Source: Devosia ureilytica (lineage in GTDB: Bacteria > Pseudomonadota > Alphaproteobacteria > Rhizobiales > Devosiaceae). From it: a DNA stretch of 64,000 nucleotides. Below, one piece after another: positions 1-7,424 of the stretch (positions are counted from its first letter, which is position 1; every line of letters begins with the position of its first letter). The notes beneath the pieces were generated by a model that ran no database searches, was not told the origin of the DNA, and worked only from the letters and a program-made list of their open reading frames with translations. Made by a program: the position numbers and the translations under genes. Location of the stretch: positions 372,001-436,000 of the forward strand of contig NZ_JAMZCU010000002.1 in the NCBI RefSeq assembly GCF_024273195.1, in the 5' to 3' direction.

Positions 1-227
1 CCACCAAGCAAAGGTTCTGGAGCGGGCTGCAATGGTATTGCCAGCAGCGCGGTTACAATCAGGGCTGGGCATCGCACAAGTATCGGGAAAAGTTCGGAGT
101 GTGGCCGCGTGGGATGCTCGACACTCCGCGTGCCCCCGATGCGGAATGCGCAAATTTTGTTCGAGCCGGGATGATCCGGTTTGCCAAGGCCAAACAGAAG
201 CAATTGCGGGAGGCGACCAATGGGTAA
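1..227 (+). CDS. C-terminal end of a DEAD/DEAH-box helicase-like phage protein (partial)
   Basis: An open frame enters from the left edge and stops at 225-227. Its 74 visible residues include WYCQQRGYNQGWASHKYREK followed by FGVWPRG. This is the tail I associate with DEAD/DEAH-box helicases of alphaproteobacterial prophages, where it follows the helicase core. The core motifs lie outside the window, so the assignment rests on this tail alone. The stop overlaps the start of the downstream primase by 8 bases, so the two are probably translated as one replication module. No start codon is visible because the gene begins before position 1. Confidence 0.65.
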   Translation, partial: TKQRFWSGLQWYCQQRGYNQGWASHKYREKFGVWPRGMLDTPRAPDAECANFVRAGMIRFAKAKQKQLREATNG

Positions 228-1197
228 TCTCGCAGAACGCGCACATGGACGGTGGCGTGAAATTCTTCCTGCTCTCGGCATCGACGCCAAGGCATTGGTC
301 AACAAGCATGGGCCATGCCCTGTCTGCGGTGGAAAGGATCGCTTTCGCTTCGATGACAAGAATGGGTCAGGAAGCTGGTTTTGCAACCAGGGCCATGGTG
401 GCGAACACGACAAGGCAGCGGGTAGTGCCGGAAATGGCGTCTCCCTTGTCATGGACTTCAAGCAGTGCAGCTTCCCCGAGGCAGCGCGTCTGATCGAAGG
501 CATTATCGGAAAAGCCGACAATGACCGGCCTCCAACTATGCCGGTCGTGGACGAAGAGCAGGCCGCCCGAGAACGCTACCAGCAAACCATTGCGCTCTGG
601 CGTTCTGGCATCGCCATCCGCTCAGGCGATCCCGCAGACCTCTATCTTCGGTCTCGCGTTGGCCCATATCGGGCAACACGGGCGCTGCGGCTCATTCCTG
701 AGACCGTTTTTGCTGGCAGGTCCATGCCTGCGCTGCTCTCGGCCTATGTCGATGTCCATGGCGAATTGTGCGGGGTACAGCGAACCTTCCTGACCGCAGA
801 CGGGCAGAAGGCTAAGGGCATTGAGGCGCCCCGGTGGAACACCGGAACATTGCCCGAGGGCGGAGCCATCCGATTGGCGTCGCATGACAACACCCTCGGG
901 ATCGCGGAGGGCGTGGAGACGGCCTTGGCTGCAACCGCCCTCTACGGTGTTCCTTGCTGGGCTGCATTAAACGCCGGGCGGCTGGAGGCATGGGAGCCAC
1001 CCGAGGGCGTTCGCAACATCGTGGTGTTCGGTGACGCGGACCTGAACTACCGGGGACAACAGGCGGCCTTCAACCTGGCACATCGGCTTTCACGCAAGGT
1101 GCAGGGGAGACCTGAACGGGTGGTGCAGGTGGCCATACCCGATGAGCTTGGCATCGACTGGAATGATGTGCTTAAGCGCGACAGGCTTGCAGCCTGA
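220..1197 (+). CDS. Toprim-domain DNA primase/helicase-like protein with P4-type zinc ribbon
   Basis: This 325-residue protein has an N-terminal zinc ribbon (CPVCGGKDRFRF, then WFCNQGHGG) typical of P4-type and phage primases. A C-terminal toprim domain follows, with the glutamate motif GIAEGVET and the aspartate motif FGDADLN. Such proteins make primers for replication of the element. The start at 220 is chosen because GGGAGG lies about 6 bases upstream; the longer frame from TTG at 181 lacks a good site. The gene overlaps the helicase-like gene by 8 bases. No helicase P-loop is visible here, so this is a stand-alone primase module that would work with the upstream helicase. Confidence 0.85.
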   Translation: MGNLAERAHGRWREILPALGIDAKALVNKHGPCPVCGGKDRFRFDDKNGSGSWFCNQGHGGEHDKAAGSAGNGVSLVMDFKQCSFPEAARLIEGIIGKADNDRPPTMPVVDEEQAARERYQQTIALWRSGIAIRSGDPADLYLRSRVGPYRATRALRLIPETVFAGRSMPALLSAYVDVHGELCGVQRTFLTADGQKAKGIEAPRWNTGTLPEGGAIRLASHDNTLGIAEGVETALAATALYGVPCWAALNAGRLEAWEPPEGVRNIVVFGDADLNYRGQQAAFNLAHRLSRKVQGRPERVVQVAIPDELGIDWNDVLKRDRLAA

Positions 1198-1209
1198 TGT
1201 TGATTTGGG

Positions 1210-2253
1210 TCAGTGGCGGCGCGTCTTCGGTAGCTTTTTAGCCTCGGCCGCCAGCGCTGAGATGGCTGCCTCTGCGTCGCGTTTTCGCTCTAACCTGCGT
1301 TGCTTGTCGAAAGCCACGTACTCGGCCTCGGCCTTTTGCCGTGCCGAATCGCCACGAATAGAGCCCCCTGACTTAAGAACTGCCCGCCCGAGCTGCGCTA
1401 ACTGTTGGTCGAGCAGGTCGCGGGCATCCTGCATCACCACGAGGCGACCGATGTCCAGTTGGTCCTCGAAAATGTCGAGCAAGATAGTGGTGAGGCGATT
1501 CAGTTCCTTGATCTCGCCCTCAGCCAGGTAATTTTTGGAGACCCCCACATCGCGTTTTTGAATGTTGTCTTTGGGCCAAGTCTGAAGTCCCATGTTCTCG
1601 ACACGATGGTTTGCTCGTTGGGCGACAATTTCCGCAGGTGTATGTGAAGTGACGGCGTATACCAACTTGGCTTGGGTATGCTGATAAAACTCGCGGGCCG
1701 CTTCAGTGCTTCCGTCGTAGTCCTGGCACAGTGCGCATATGCGCTTCAGTTCTGCATAGAGGTTCGCTTCATCGGACCTGATGTCGCGGATGATTTCTCT
1801 AAGCTCGGCAATCCTGTCGCTATTCTCGGGCTGCTTCAGGCGTGCGGAATCAACTACAAAGCCCTTCTTGGCAAATTGGACCAATATGCCTGTTGCCCAG
1901 CGACGAAACACCGTGGCCTGAGCAGATGAGACTCGGTAGCCTACCGAAATAACCATATCCAAGCTGTGAAGCGTCACCGGCCTTGCAGAACTAGCAATAT
2001 GCACTTTTTGCATATTACCTTCCTCGGGCAGTTCTCCCTCCTCCACGACATTGCTGATATGGCGCGAGATCACGGACTGGTCGCGACCAAAAAGCTGCCC
2101 AATCTGTGCTTGGGTCATCCAAAGGGTCTCACCCTCGTAACGGATGTCGAGCCGCATGCCCTTGTCAGTGCCGTACACGAGGAAGCGGTCTCCGGTGTCA
2201 GCATCCTCAACTAGGTGAACGGGCTCTCCGTCGTTCTTCTCGGTATCGCTCAT
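1210..2253 (-). CDS. RhuM family protein
   Basis: This 347-residue protein belongs to the RhuM (virulence protein RhuM) family. It has the N-terminal block around LWMTQAQIGQLFGRDQSVIS, which looks like a helix-turn-helix, then the middle block VISVGYRVSS and FRRWATG, and a charged coiled C-terminus. RhuM proteins were named from a Salmonella pathogenicity island and are frequent in mobile elements; their biochemical role is unsettled, though DNA binding is likely from the N-terminus. The gene points toward the primase and is convergent with it, with only 12 bases between the stops, so it is an independent unit. It looks full length. Confidence 0.85.
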   Translation of the reverse strand: MSDTEKNDGEPVHLVEDADTGDRFLVYGTDKGMRLDIRYEGETLWMTQAQIGQLFGRDQSVISRHISNVVEEGELPEEGNMQKVHIASSARPVTLHSLDMVISVGYRVSSAQATVFRRWATGILVQFAKKGFVVDSARLKQPENSDRIAELREIIRDIRSDEANLYAELKRICALCQDYDGSTEAAREFYQHTQAKLVYAVTSHTPAEIVAQRANHRVENMGLQTWPKDNIQKRDVGVSKNYLAEGEIKELNRLTTILLDIFEDQLDIGRLVVMQDARDLLDQQLAQLGRAVLKSGGSIRGDSARQKAEAEYVAFDKQRRLERKRDAEAAISALAAEAKKLPKTRRH

Positions 2254-2484
2254 AAAGTGAGCTTACCCTGATTCTTAGCTGCGAGTATCGGCAGCGTGCT
2301 GCGTGATGACATCTGCACCCTTTCCCTGAGAACACCCCCGTTACTCCATCAGATGACATCTGCTGAACATCAGCGAACGCGCACGAACGAAGACGAATAC
2401 TAAGTTATTGTAATATAAGGATAAATTTGCATTTTGGGACGATTTGGCCTAGATTGAGCGAACACCAGAATTGAGGTTCGCCAA

Positions 2485-2652
2485 ATGAAATCGAAGCTCG
2501 ACACCGCCCCCGCCCTCGATGAGCGCATCAGCCTTGTGCTGCCCCTGGATCTCAAGGCTCGGCTTTTTGAGATTGCGTCGCGCAAGCGCCTTCCGGCATC
2601 CCATGTGGTTCGCGAAGCCATCCACCACTACACAATTGAACACGCGGCTTAA
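2485..2652 (+). CDS. Ribbon-helix-helix (CopG-like) small DNA-binding protein
   Basis: This 55-residue protein reads ERISLVLPLDLKARLFEIAS followed by RKRLPASHVVREAIHHYT. That is the beta strand plus two helices of the ribbon-helix-helix fold, as in CopG, Arc and antitoxins. Such proteins bind operator DNA as dimers. GAGG lies 9 bases before the start. The gene sits 11 bases before the large phage protein and is separated from the divergent RhuM-like gene by about 230 bases of AT-richer DNA that probably holds promoters for both. It may regulate either. No toxin partner is next to it, so an antitoxin role is less likely. Confidence 0.75.
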   Translation: MKSKLDTAPALDERISLVLPLDLKARLFEIASRKRLPASHVVREAIHHYTIEHAA

Positions 2653-2663
2653 GGGAGCACCCC

Positions 2664-5384
2664 ATGGTCGATGTTCGCATGCCAGACGGAGTGGTGGTCC
2701 GGTTTCCCGACACGATGCCACGTGATCAGGTCCGCGACATGATTGCGAGCAAGTTCTCGGAGCTGGCCCACCAATCGGGTCCGCAGCAACGCACCTATAC
2801 CATTCAGGCGCCTGACGGCCGGAAGATCACCGTTCGTGCCGATGACGAGGCCACAGCATTGCGCGGCGCTCAAGAATGGGCCGAACAGAACCCCGGCGTT
2901 GGTATGAATGCTGACGGAAAACTGACGCTGAACATTGGCGATCAGTCGGTGAAGGTCGGCCGAGAATTTCTGGCGCTCTCCCCTGACGAACAAAATCGGT
3001 CGGTGGAAGAAATCGCCCACCAGATTGGCGCAGTGCCTGGTCAGCCCATTGTCATTCGTACGCCAGATGGCACAGCAGAATTCCCTGCAGGTACAACGGT
3101 GGAAACGATGGAACGGGCCTTGCAGCAGGCCTACCCCCCCTCGGGCGCGGCCGACCCTGAACTGGCTAGGCTTGAAGAGGGTATCCGCCGCGCGCACGCG
3201 GCTGGCGACACAGAAAACGTCCGCATATTGGGACAGGCGTACCGTGAAATGCACGGCAATCGACCTGGCAACGCCCCACCTTCTCCAGCTTATGACAGCG
3301 CATTGGCGGCGGCGTCTGAGGCTAGCCGCAAATTTACAATGCCGGGCGGTGGCGAACGCACATTCGAAATTAAGGCTCCCGATGGTCGGACCTATGAAAT
3401 AGCAGGTGCGCCGGATGAGCAGACGGCGCTAGCCGCCCTCCGCACCCATTTGGGCGGCGGACCCGATCAGGCGAGTAGACCCGACCTTATGGGAGCCACG
3501 GCAGCAACGCTTGGTGGGTTGGTCAACGGCATCCCTGTCATCGGTCCAATGGCTCAGAACGCTTCCGACGCCATGATGGGGGCGGGGGCGGCCCTGACTG
3601 GTGGAGACTACGGCCAAACCGTTCAGAACCTGCGTGACCGTCGCCAGGCGCTTGCAGACGCCAACCCTGTTGCGAACGTCGCTGGCAACCTTGTTGGGGG
3701 TGTCGGCGCCTATGGAGCTTTGGCAAAAACGGCCACTGGCGCTCATGCGCTAGGTCTTGGACCGGGAATGGGGATAGGTGCGCGAGTTGGCAATTCAGCC
3801 GCTTCTGGCGCCGCCCTCACTGCAGCGGATACCCATTTCAAAGGCGGCTCTCCCGAAGAGGTACTGTCATCCGCCGTGTACGGTAGCGCAATCGGTGCCG
3901 TCACCCCGCCACTTGCCGCGGGTATTGGTGCGGCTGCAAGGGCCGTAGGCAACAAGATTGCCCCAACCTGGGCGGCGGCCACACGACCCGGCGACGAGGC
4001 TGCGCGTCGAACGGGCCTTGCAGTAATCCGTGACCGGCAGGCTAACCCCTCCAGCGTTCTCAATTCCACTGACGAGGAAGTGGCCCGTCGTGCTGGCGTA
4101 CCACTCATGAACGTGGATCGCGGTGGCGAAACTACCCGCGCCCTTGCCCGCTCGGTGGCAAACCAGAACCCTGAAGCGCGCGAGATTATCCGGAAGGCAG
4201 CCGACGACAGGTTCGAGTCGCAGGGTTTGCGTGCCATCGACCTCATCAAACGCATTGGCGGTGGCGCGGTCGATGACCTAGCCTATCAGCAGTCAATCCG
4301 CGACACGGCAAAGTTCACCAATGCTCCCCGCTACAAAGCGGCTTTTGAAGCCCCTCAGGCAGGGGCGGTCTGGAGCCCGAAAATTCGGCAGTTGATGGAA
4401 TCTCCCATGTTCCGGTCGGCCGTGAACATGGCGGAGTCTCGGGGAGCCGACAAAGCTGCCATCACTGGCTTCAAGGCGGTCAAAAACCCCTTCCAGTTCA
4501 ACAGGGACGGCTCGATTACACTGCGGACCAATCCGGACGGTTCGCGCGCATTACCTTCGTTGGCGTTCTGGAACCAGGTGAAAGTCAATCTGGATGGGAT
4601 GATCGAACGGGCGACACGTGGCGCCAAGCCGGATCGCAGCCTCGCCGCAGACCTCACCCAAATGAAAAACATGCTGGTGACCGACCTAGACGCGGCCGTC
4701 CCTCAATACCGGTCAGCACGTCAGGGTGCCGCCTCCTTCTTCGACGCAGAAGATGCCCTTGATGCCGGACGCAAGTTCGCCAACCAGCCCCGCAGCGTCC
4801 CTGAGGCCAAGCGGGCGTTCTCGGCTTTCAACGAGAGTGAGCAGCAGGCATTCCGCACAGGCTACGCCTCTGAACTGATCGACCGCATCCGCTCCACCCG
4901 TGACCGCGTGAATGTGATCAACCAAGTCTTCGGCAATCAGTCCAGTCGGGAAATGGTCGAGCTGGTGTTCGGCAAATACCGCGCCCAGGAACTTGAGGCA
5001 TATATCCGGGTCGAGAACCTCGCCGACATGATCCGCGGCGCGCTTGGCAATTCCACAACGGCCCGCCAGCTTTTCGAGCTTGGCATTGGCACGGGAATTG
5101 GAGGCGGGGCAGGGTTCCTGTTCAGCGGCGGCAACATGCAGGGCGCATTGGCTGGCGCAGCAATCGGTGGCGGCCGCAAGGCAGCTCAAATGATGGGCCA
5201 GCGTGTGGATGCAGAGGTCATGAAGCACGTCGCCAAGCTTCTGACCAGCCGAGACCCTTCTGACCTCCAGAAGGCTATTGCTAATGCCGCCATGTCGCCG
5301 ATGTGGATGCGCGCCATCAATGCACTGGAACAGGCTCTCATGATCGGCCCAAGGGCCAGCCTACCAACGGCGGTGGGTCAATGA
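2664..5384 (+). CDS. Large phage protein with N-terminal PDG-module repeats; possible ejection/internal virion protein
   Basis: This 906-residue protein starts at ATG 2664 behind GGGAG. The first ~270 residues hold four divergent copies of a ~35-residue module built around PDG (MPDGVVVRFPDTMP, APDGRKITVRADDE, TPDGTAEFPAGTT, APDGRTYEIAGAPDE), each followed by a helix. The middle is rich in Gly and Ala and hydrophobic (for example LGGLVNGIPVIGPMAQNAS). The rest is helical and charged, with another Gly/Ala-rich stretch near residue 810. Long proteins with PDG modules and glycine-rich amphipathic stretches occur in prophages and resemble DNA-ejection or internal virion proteins; that role is an inference from composition. 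Its stop overlaps the next start by ATGA. Confidence 0.6.
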   Translation: MVDVRMPDGVVVRFPDTMPRDQVRDMIASKFSELAHQSGPQQRTYTIQAPDGRKITVRADDEATALRGAQEWAEQNPGVGMNADGKLTLNIGDQSVKVGREFLALSPDEQNRSVEEIAHQIGAVPGQPIVIRTPDGTAEFPAGTTVETMERALQQAYPPSGAADPELARLEEGIRRAHAAGDTENVRILGQAYREMHGNRPGNAPPSPAYDSALAAASEASRKFTMPGGGERTFEIKAPDGRTYEIAGAPDEQTALAALRTHLGGGPDQASRPDLMGATAATLGGLVNGIPVIGPMAQNASDAMMGAGAALTGGDYGQTVQNLRDRRQALADANPVANVAGNLVGGVGAYGALAKTATGAHALGLGPGMGIGARVGNSAASGAALTAADTHFKGGSPEEVLSSAVYGSAIGAVTPPLAAGIGAAARAVGNKIAPTWAAATRPGDEAARRTGLAVIRDRQANPSSVLNSTDEEVARRAGVPLMNVDRGGETTRALARSVANQNPEAREIIRKAADDRFESQGLRAIDLIKRIGGGAVDDLAYQQSIRDTAKFTNAPRYKAAFEAPQAGAVWSPKIRQLMESPMFRSAVNMAESRGADKAAITGFKAVKNPFQFNRDGSITLRTNPDGSRALPSLAFWNQVKVNLDGMIERATRGAKPDRSLAADLTQMKNMLVTDLDAAVPQYRSARQGAASFFDAEDALDAGRKFANQPRSVPEAKRAFSAFNESEQQAFRTGYASELIDRIRSTRDRVNVINQVFGNQSSREMVELVFGKYRAQELEAYIRVENLADMIRGALGNSTTARQLFELGIGTGIGGGAGFLFSGGNMQGALAGAAIGGGRKAAQMMGQRVDAEVMKHVAKLLTSRDPSDLQKAIANAAMSPMWMRAINALEQALMIGPRASLPTAVGQ

Positions 5385-5530
5385 CCGAAAAACTGCGCAA
5401 AGAACTTGGTGAGCCCCAGCGGGTCAGCAGCCTTGAGCCACCATGCCAAGGGCAGAAGGATTGCAGCAGCCAAGACGTACCCGATCCAATCGTAGAAGTC
5501 GGGTTTCCGGTCTTTGGGTTCGGGTTGCAT
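5378..5530 (-). CDS. Candidate 50-residue single-pass membrane protein, antisense to the next gene
   Basis: On the minus strand an ATG at 5530 opens 50 codons. They read as a charged N-terminus (MQPEPKDRKPDFYDW), a convincing membrane helix (GYVLAAAILLPLAWWL) and a short tail ending KFFAQFFGH. The stop lies beside the stop of the 906-residue gene, giving a convergent pair. The frame stays open a further 33 codons upstream without an ATG. The ribosome-binding site is poor and the region is also an open frame on the plus strand, so only one of the two may be real here. Small holin-like or moron membrane proteins are common at such places, but no function can be assigned. Confidence 0.35.
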   Translation of the reverse strand: MQPEPKDRKPDFYDWIGYVLAAAILLPLAWWLKAADPLGLTKFFAQFFGH

Positions 5531-5950
5531 GTCCAATATGTAGATCGAAATCCCGCCAACGACAACGGATGGGGTGCGTTTAGCCTCCAGTCCTACGTCA
5601 GTGACAGCTTTGCAGAGCGCGTCGACGAAACGTTACTCCTGCGAGCTTGCCTATCCCTGTCTCTTGGAGCCAGAGCGGCCTTTGCCATGCAATGGGCCTT
5701 CGATGTGGGAGACATGGCCGGGCTCTGCGAAACGGACCCGCTTACCGACATCCACGCTTTGCAGCTTGTCCTGCACGACCTCTTGCAGTCCGCATCCCGT
5801 TTCGGAATTCCGGTTTCGTTGGTTGGTTGGATTGCGCCGGTTGACGACCCAATGAATGCGCTTCGCCAAGTCCAGAGTATTGCGACCCATCTCATGTCTT
5901 TGCCGGAGTTTCACAGTGCAGTCGGCGACGCCGACGTGACGGTACATTGA
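5381..5950 (+). CDS. Phage hypothetical protein
   Basis: This 189-residue frame starts with an ATGA overlap on the upstream gene and ends 9 bases before the next one, which fits the packed layout of the operon. I do not recognise the family. The first ~45 residues look unlike a folded protein and are antisense to a strong membrane-protein frame. The part after residue 50 is more ordinary and rich in hydrophobic residues (LLLRACLSLSLGARAAFAMQ, SLVGWIAPVDDPMNAL). The true start may therefore lie further downstream. No signal peptide or catalytic motif is seen. Confidence 0.5.
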   Translation: MTEKLRKELGEPQRVSSLEPPCQGQKDCSSQDVPDPIVEVGFPVFGFGLHVQYVDRNPANDNGWGAFSLQSYVSDSFAERVDETLLLRACLSLSLGARAAFAMQWAFDVGDMAGLCETDPLTDIHALQLVLHDLLQSASRFGIPVSLVGWIAPVDDPMNALRQVQSIATHLMSLPEFHSAVGDADVTVH

Positions 5951-5959
5951 GGGGTCGAC

Positions 5960-6253
5960 ATGGCAACCCACCTCCGCAATCGCCTTTCCCGGCTTGAGCT
6001 AACCGCCAGCGGTCCCATTGGTCGCTTCATCACCGTTCGGGGCGTCGAAACCTATGCCGACGCGATGTCGGTACTGCGCGACCGAGGGGTTGATGTCGGT
6101 CGGCACGACATCGTCTCCCATGAGCCCGGCTCAACTCCTCCCGACGTGGGGATGGTCGAGGCCACCATGTCCCCTGAATTCTGGGTGGAGCTTCTGGCCC
6201 AAGACGAGGCACTGAATTCAATCAAAGGAAATCAACATGACCGCGCTGCGTAA
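5960..6253 (+). CDS. Small phage protein, LRxRLxxLE family, copy 1
   Basis: This 97-residue protein begins MATHLRNRLSRLELT, an amphipathic helix shared with three other genes nearby. A domain follows (GRFITVRGVETYADAMSVLR, then DVGRHDIVSHEP) that lines up with copies 2 and 3, including the strand ending in (V/I)(S/H)H. GAGGGG lies 6-7 bases upstream of the ATG. Its last 17 bases overlap the start of copy 2. The function is unknown; the run of related genes before the lysin suggests small structural or regulatory phage proteins. Confidence 0.65.
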   Translation: MATHLRNRLSRLELTASGPIGRFITVRGVETYADAMSVLRDRGVDVGRHDIVSHEPGSTPPDVGMVEATMSPEFWVELLAQDEALNSIKGNQHDRAA

Positions 6254-6536
6254 CCGCCTGCGTTCGCTCGAAAGCCGTGTTGCTCCCTCCTCCATGCCAA
6301 AGCGCGTCTATGGCCTTGTCGGTGAAGGTGATGACGCGGCATTGGCCGAATTCATCCGGTCGCAGGGGTGGGCGTTCGACCCGGACACCGACATGGTTAT
6401 CCATCATGTGCCGATGGAGCCAGATTATCGGGACGGGGTGTTGCTCGGGGCCAAACCATGCAGCGACCCTGAGTTGAGCCGCATTCGGTTCACCCAGGAG
6501 CCCAAGAACCCAGCATGGCGATTGGAGGCGGCATGA
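6237..6536 (+). CDS. Small phage protein, LRxRLxxLE family, copy 2
   Basis: This 99-residue protein begins MTALRNRLRSLESRV. After that helix comes the shared domain (VYGLVGEGDDAALAEFIRSQ, then DTDMVIHHVPMEPDY), which aligns with copies 1 and 3. AAGGA precedes the ATG and the gene overlaps its predecessor by 17 bases. It overlaps the next gene by ATGA. The conserved IHH suggests a structural strand or a metal or ligand contact, but this cannot be decided from sequence. No known family is recognised. Confidence 0.65.
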   Translation: MTALRNRLRSLESRVAPSSMPKRVYGLVGEGDDAALAEFIRSQGWAFDPDTDMVIHHVPMEPDYRDGVLLGAKPCSDPELSRIRFTQEPKNPAWRLEAA

Positions 6537-6826
6537 ACAGCATCGCAACCCGTCTCGCCAAGCTTGAAGCCGAAATCAACCCACAAGCCGAAGGGCGACA
6601 GTTCACCTTCTCCGGTGGTGCGCCCGACGCTGACCTGGAAGCCTTTGGTCGAACCTTTGGAGTGACATTGACCGATAAGGACAAGGTGATCCACCACACC
6701 GTTTCCGCCGGCACCGAGCATGTCGGTGAGCTGACCTTGGCGCATTGCAGCGACGAAGGCGTGATGATCGATTACGCCTTCAAGTACGCCAAATCCATCA
6801 TGCCGCTTGATGAGGACGACCAATGA
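6533..6826 (+). CDS. Small phage protein, LRxRLxxLE family, copy 3
   Basis: This 97-residue protein begins MNSIATRLAKLEAEI, then carries the shared domain (FTFSGGAPDADLEAFGRTFG, then DKDKVIHHTVSAGTE). The start at 6533 is favoured over the frame opening at 6515 because GGAGG lies 5 bases before it and it overlaps the previous stop by ATGA. A short acidic tail ends the protein. It overlaps the next gene by ATGA, so translation along the run is probably coupled. The function is unknown. Confidence 0.65.
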   Translation: MNSIATRLAKLEAEINPQAEGRQFTFSGGAPDADLEAFGRTFGVTLTDKDKVIHHTVSAGTEHVGELTLAHCSDEGVMIDYAFKYAKSIMPLDEDDQ

Positions 6827-7245
6827 GCCGGGGTGGGGCAAGGCCAGGTGCAGGCCGTCCAGTCGGAAGTGTGAACCGACGCACCGCCGAAGTCATTGCC
6901 GAGGCCATAGGAGCAGGCAAGACACCGCTGGAGTTTCTGCTCGAAACCATGCGGGACGAGGAACTCGACCACAAGGACCGGGCATGGGCCGCAGAAAAGG
7001 CAGCGCCATTCATGCACCCGCGCCCAGCACCAATGGAGCGCACTGTCTCACTGGACCTCCCGGACACTTCGACGGTCGAGGGCATCGACAAGGCCTTGGA
7101 TGCAATCATTGCCGCGATGGGTAAGGGCGAGCTCTCACCCCAAGAGGGGCAGGGCTTCATCTCGGCCGTCGAAACACGGCGGAAGGCTATCGAGACCGGT
7201 GATCTGTTAGCCCGCATCGAGGCGTTGGAGGCAACCAAGCGATGA
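6823..7245 (+). CDS. Phage protein with RGGARPGAGRP N-terminus; possibly terminase-small-subunit-like
   Basis: This 140-residue protein starts MSRGGARPGAGRPVGS, a glycine- and arginine-rich arm found at the N-terminus of several phage DNA-packaging or DNA-binding proteins. Helical, charged sequence follows (TPLEFLLETMRDEELDHKDR, then AWAAEKAAPFMHP). That layout is seen in small proteins annotated near terminase genes. No large terminase subunit follows it here, so a packaging role is only an inference. It is joined to both neighbours by ATGA overlaps. The C-terminal half is a predicted long helix ending in KR. Confidence 0.55.
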   Translation: MSRGGARPGAGRPVGSVNRRTAEVIAEAIGAGKTPLEFLLETMRDEELDHKDRAWAAEKAAPFMHPRPAPMERTVSLDLPDTSTVEGIDKALDAIIAAMGKGELSPQEGQGFISAVETRRKAIETGDLLARIEALEATKR

Positions 7246-7424
7246 CCAGTCTTCGCCAGCGTCTTGCCCGCCTTGAGGCCCACGAGGATCCGGAGACGGC
7301 CTATTTCATCAGCGACGAACCCGAAGGTGATGCACCGGCAGTCGGGTCATACGCCATTGGTCCGGAGATGTCGGCTGACGAGTGGGTGCAAACATATTGC
7401 GACCTGGTAGAAGGGGCGAGGTAG
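7242..7424 (+). CDS. Small phage protein, LRxRLxxLE family, short copy 4
   Basis: This 60-residue protein begins MTSLRQRLARLEAHEDP, the same opening helix as copies 1-3, but the rest is acidic and short (FISDEPEGDAP, MSADEWVQTYCDLVEGAR). It overlaps the previous gene by ATGA and the lysin starts directly after its stop. It may be a divergent or shortened relative in which only the opening helix persists. The function is unknown. Confidence 0.6.
   Translation: MTSLRQRLARLEAHEDPETAYFISDEPEGDAPAVGSYAIGPEMSADEWVQTYCDLVEGAR

Noticed and set aside
2485-2652. Antitoxin of a toxin-antitoxin pair
   Set aside because: The fold fits, but the neighbouring genes are a 906-residue phage protein and a RhuM-like protein, and no toxin-like small gene is adjacent.
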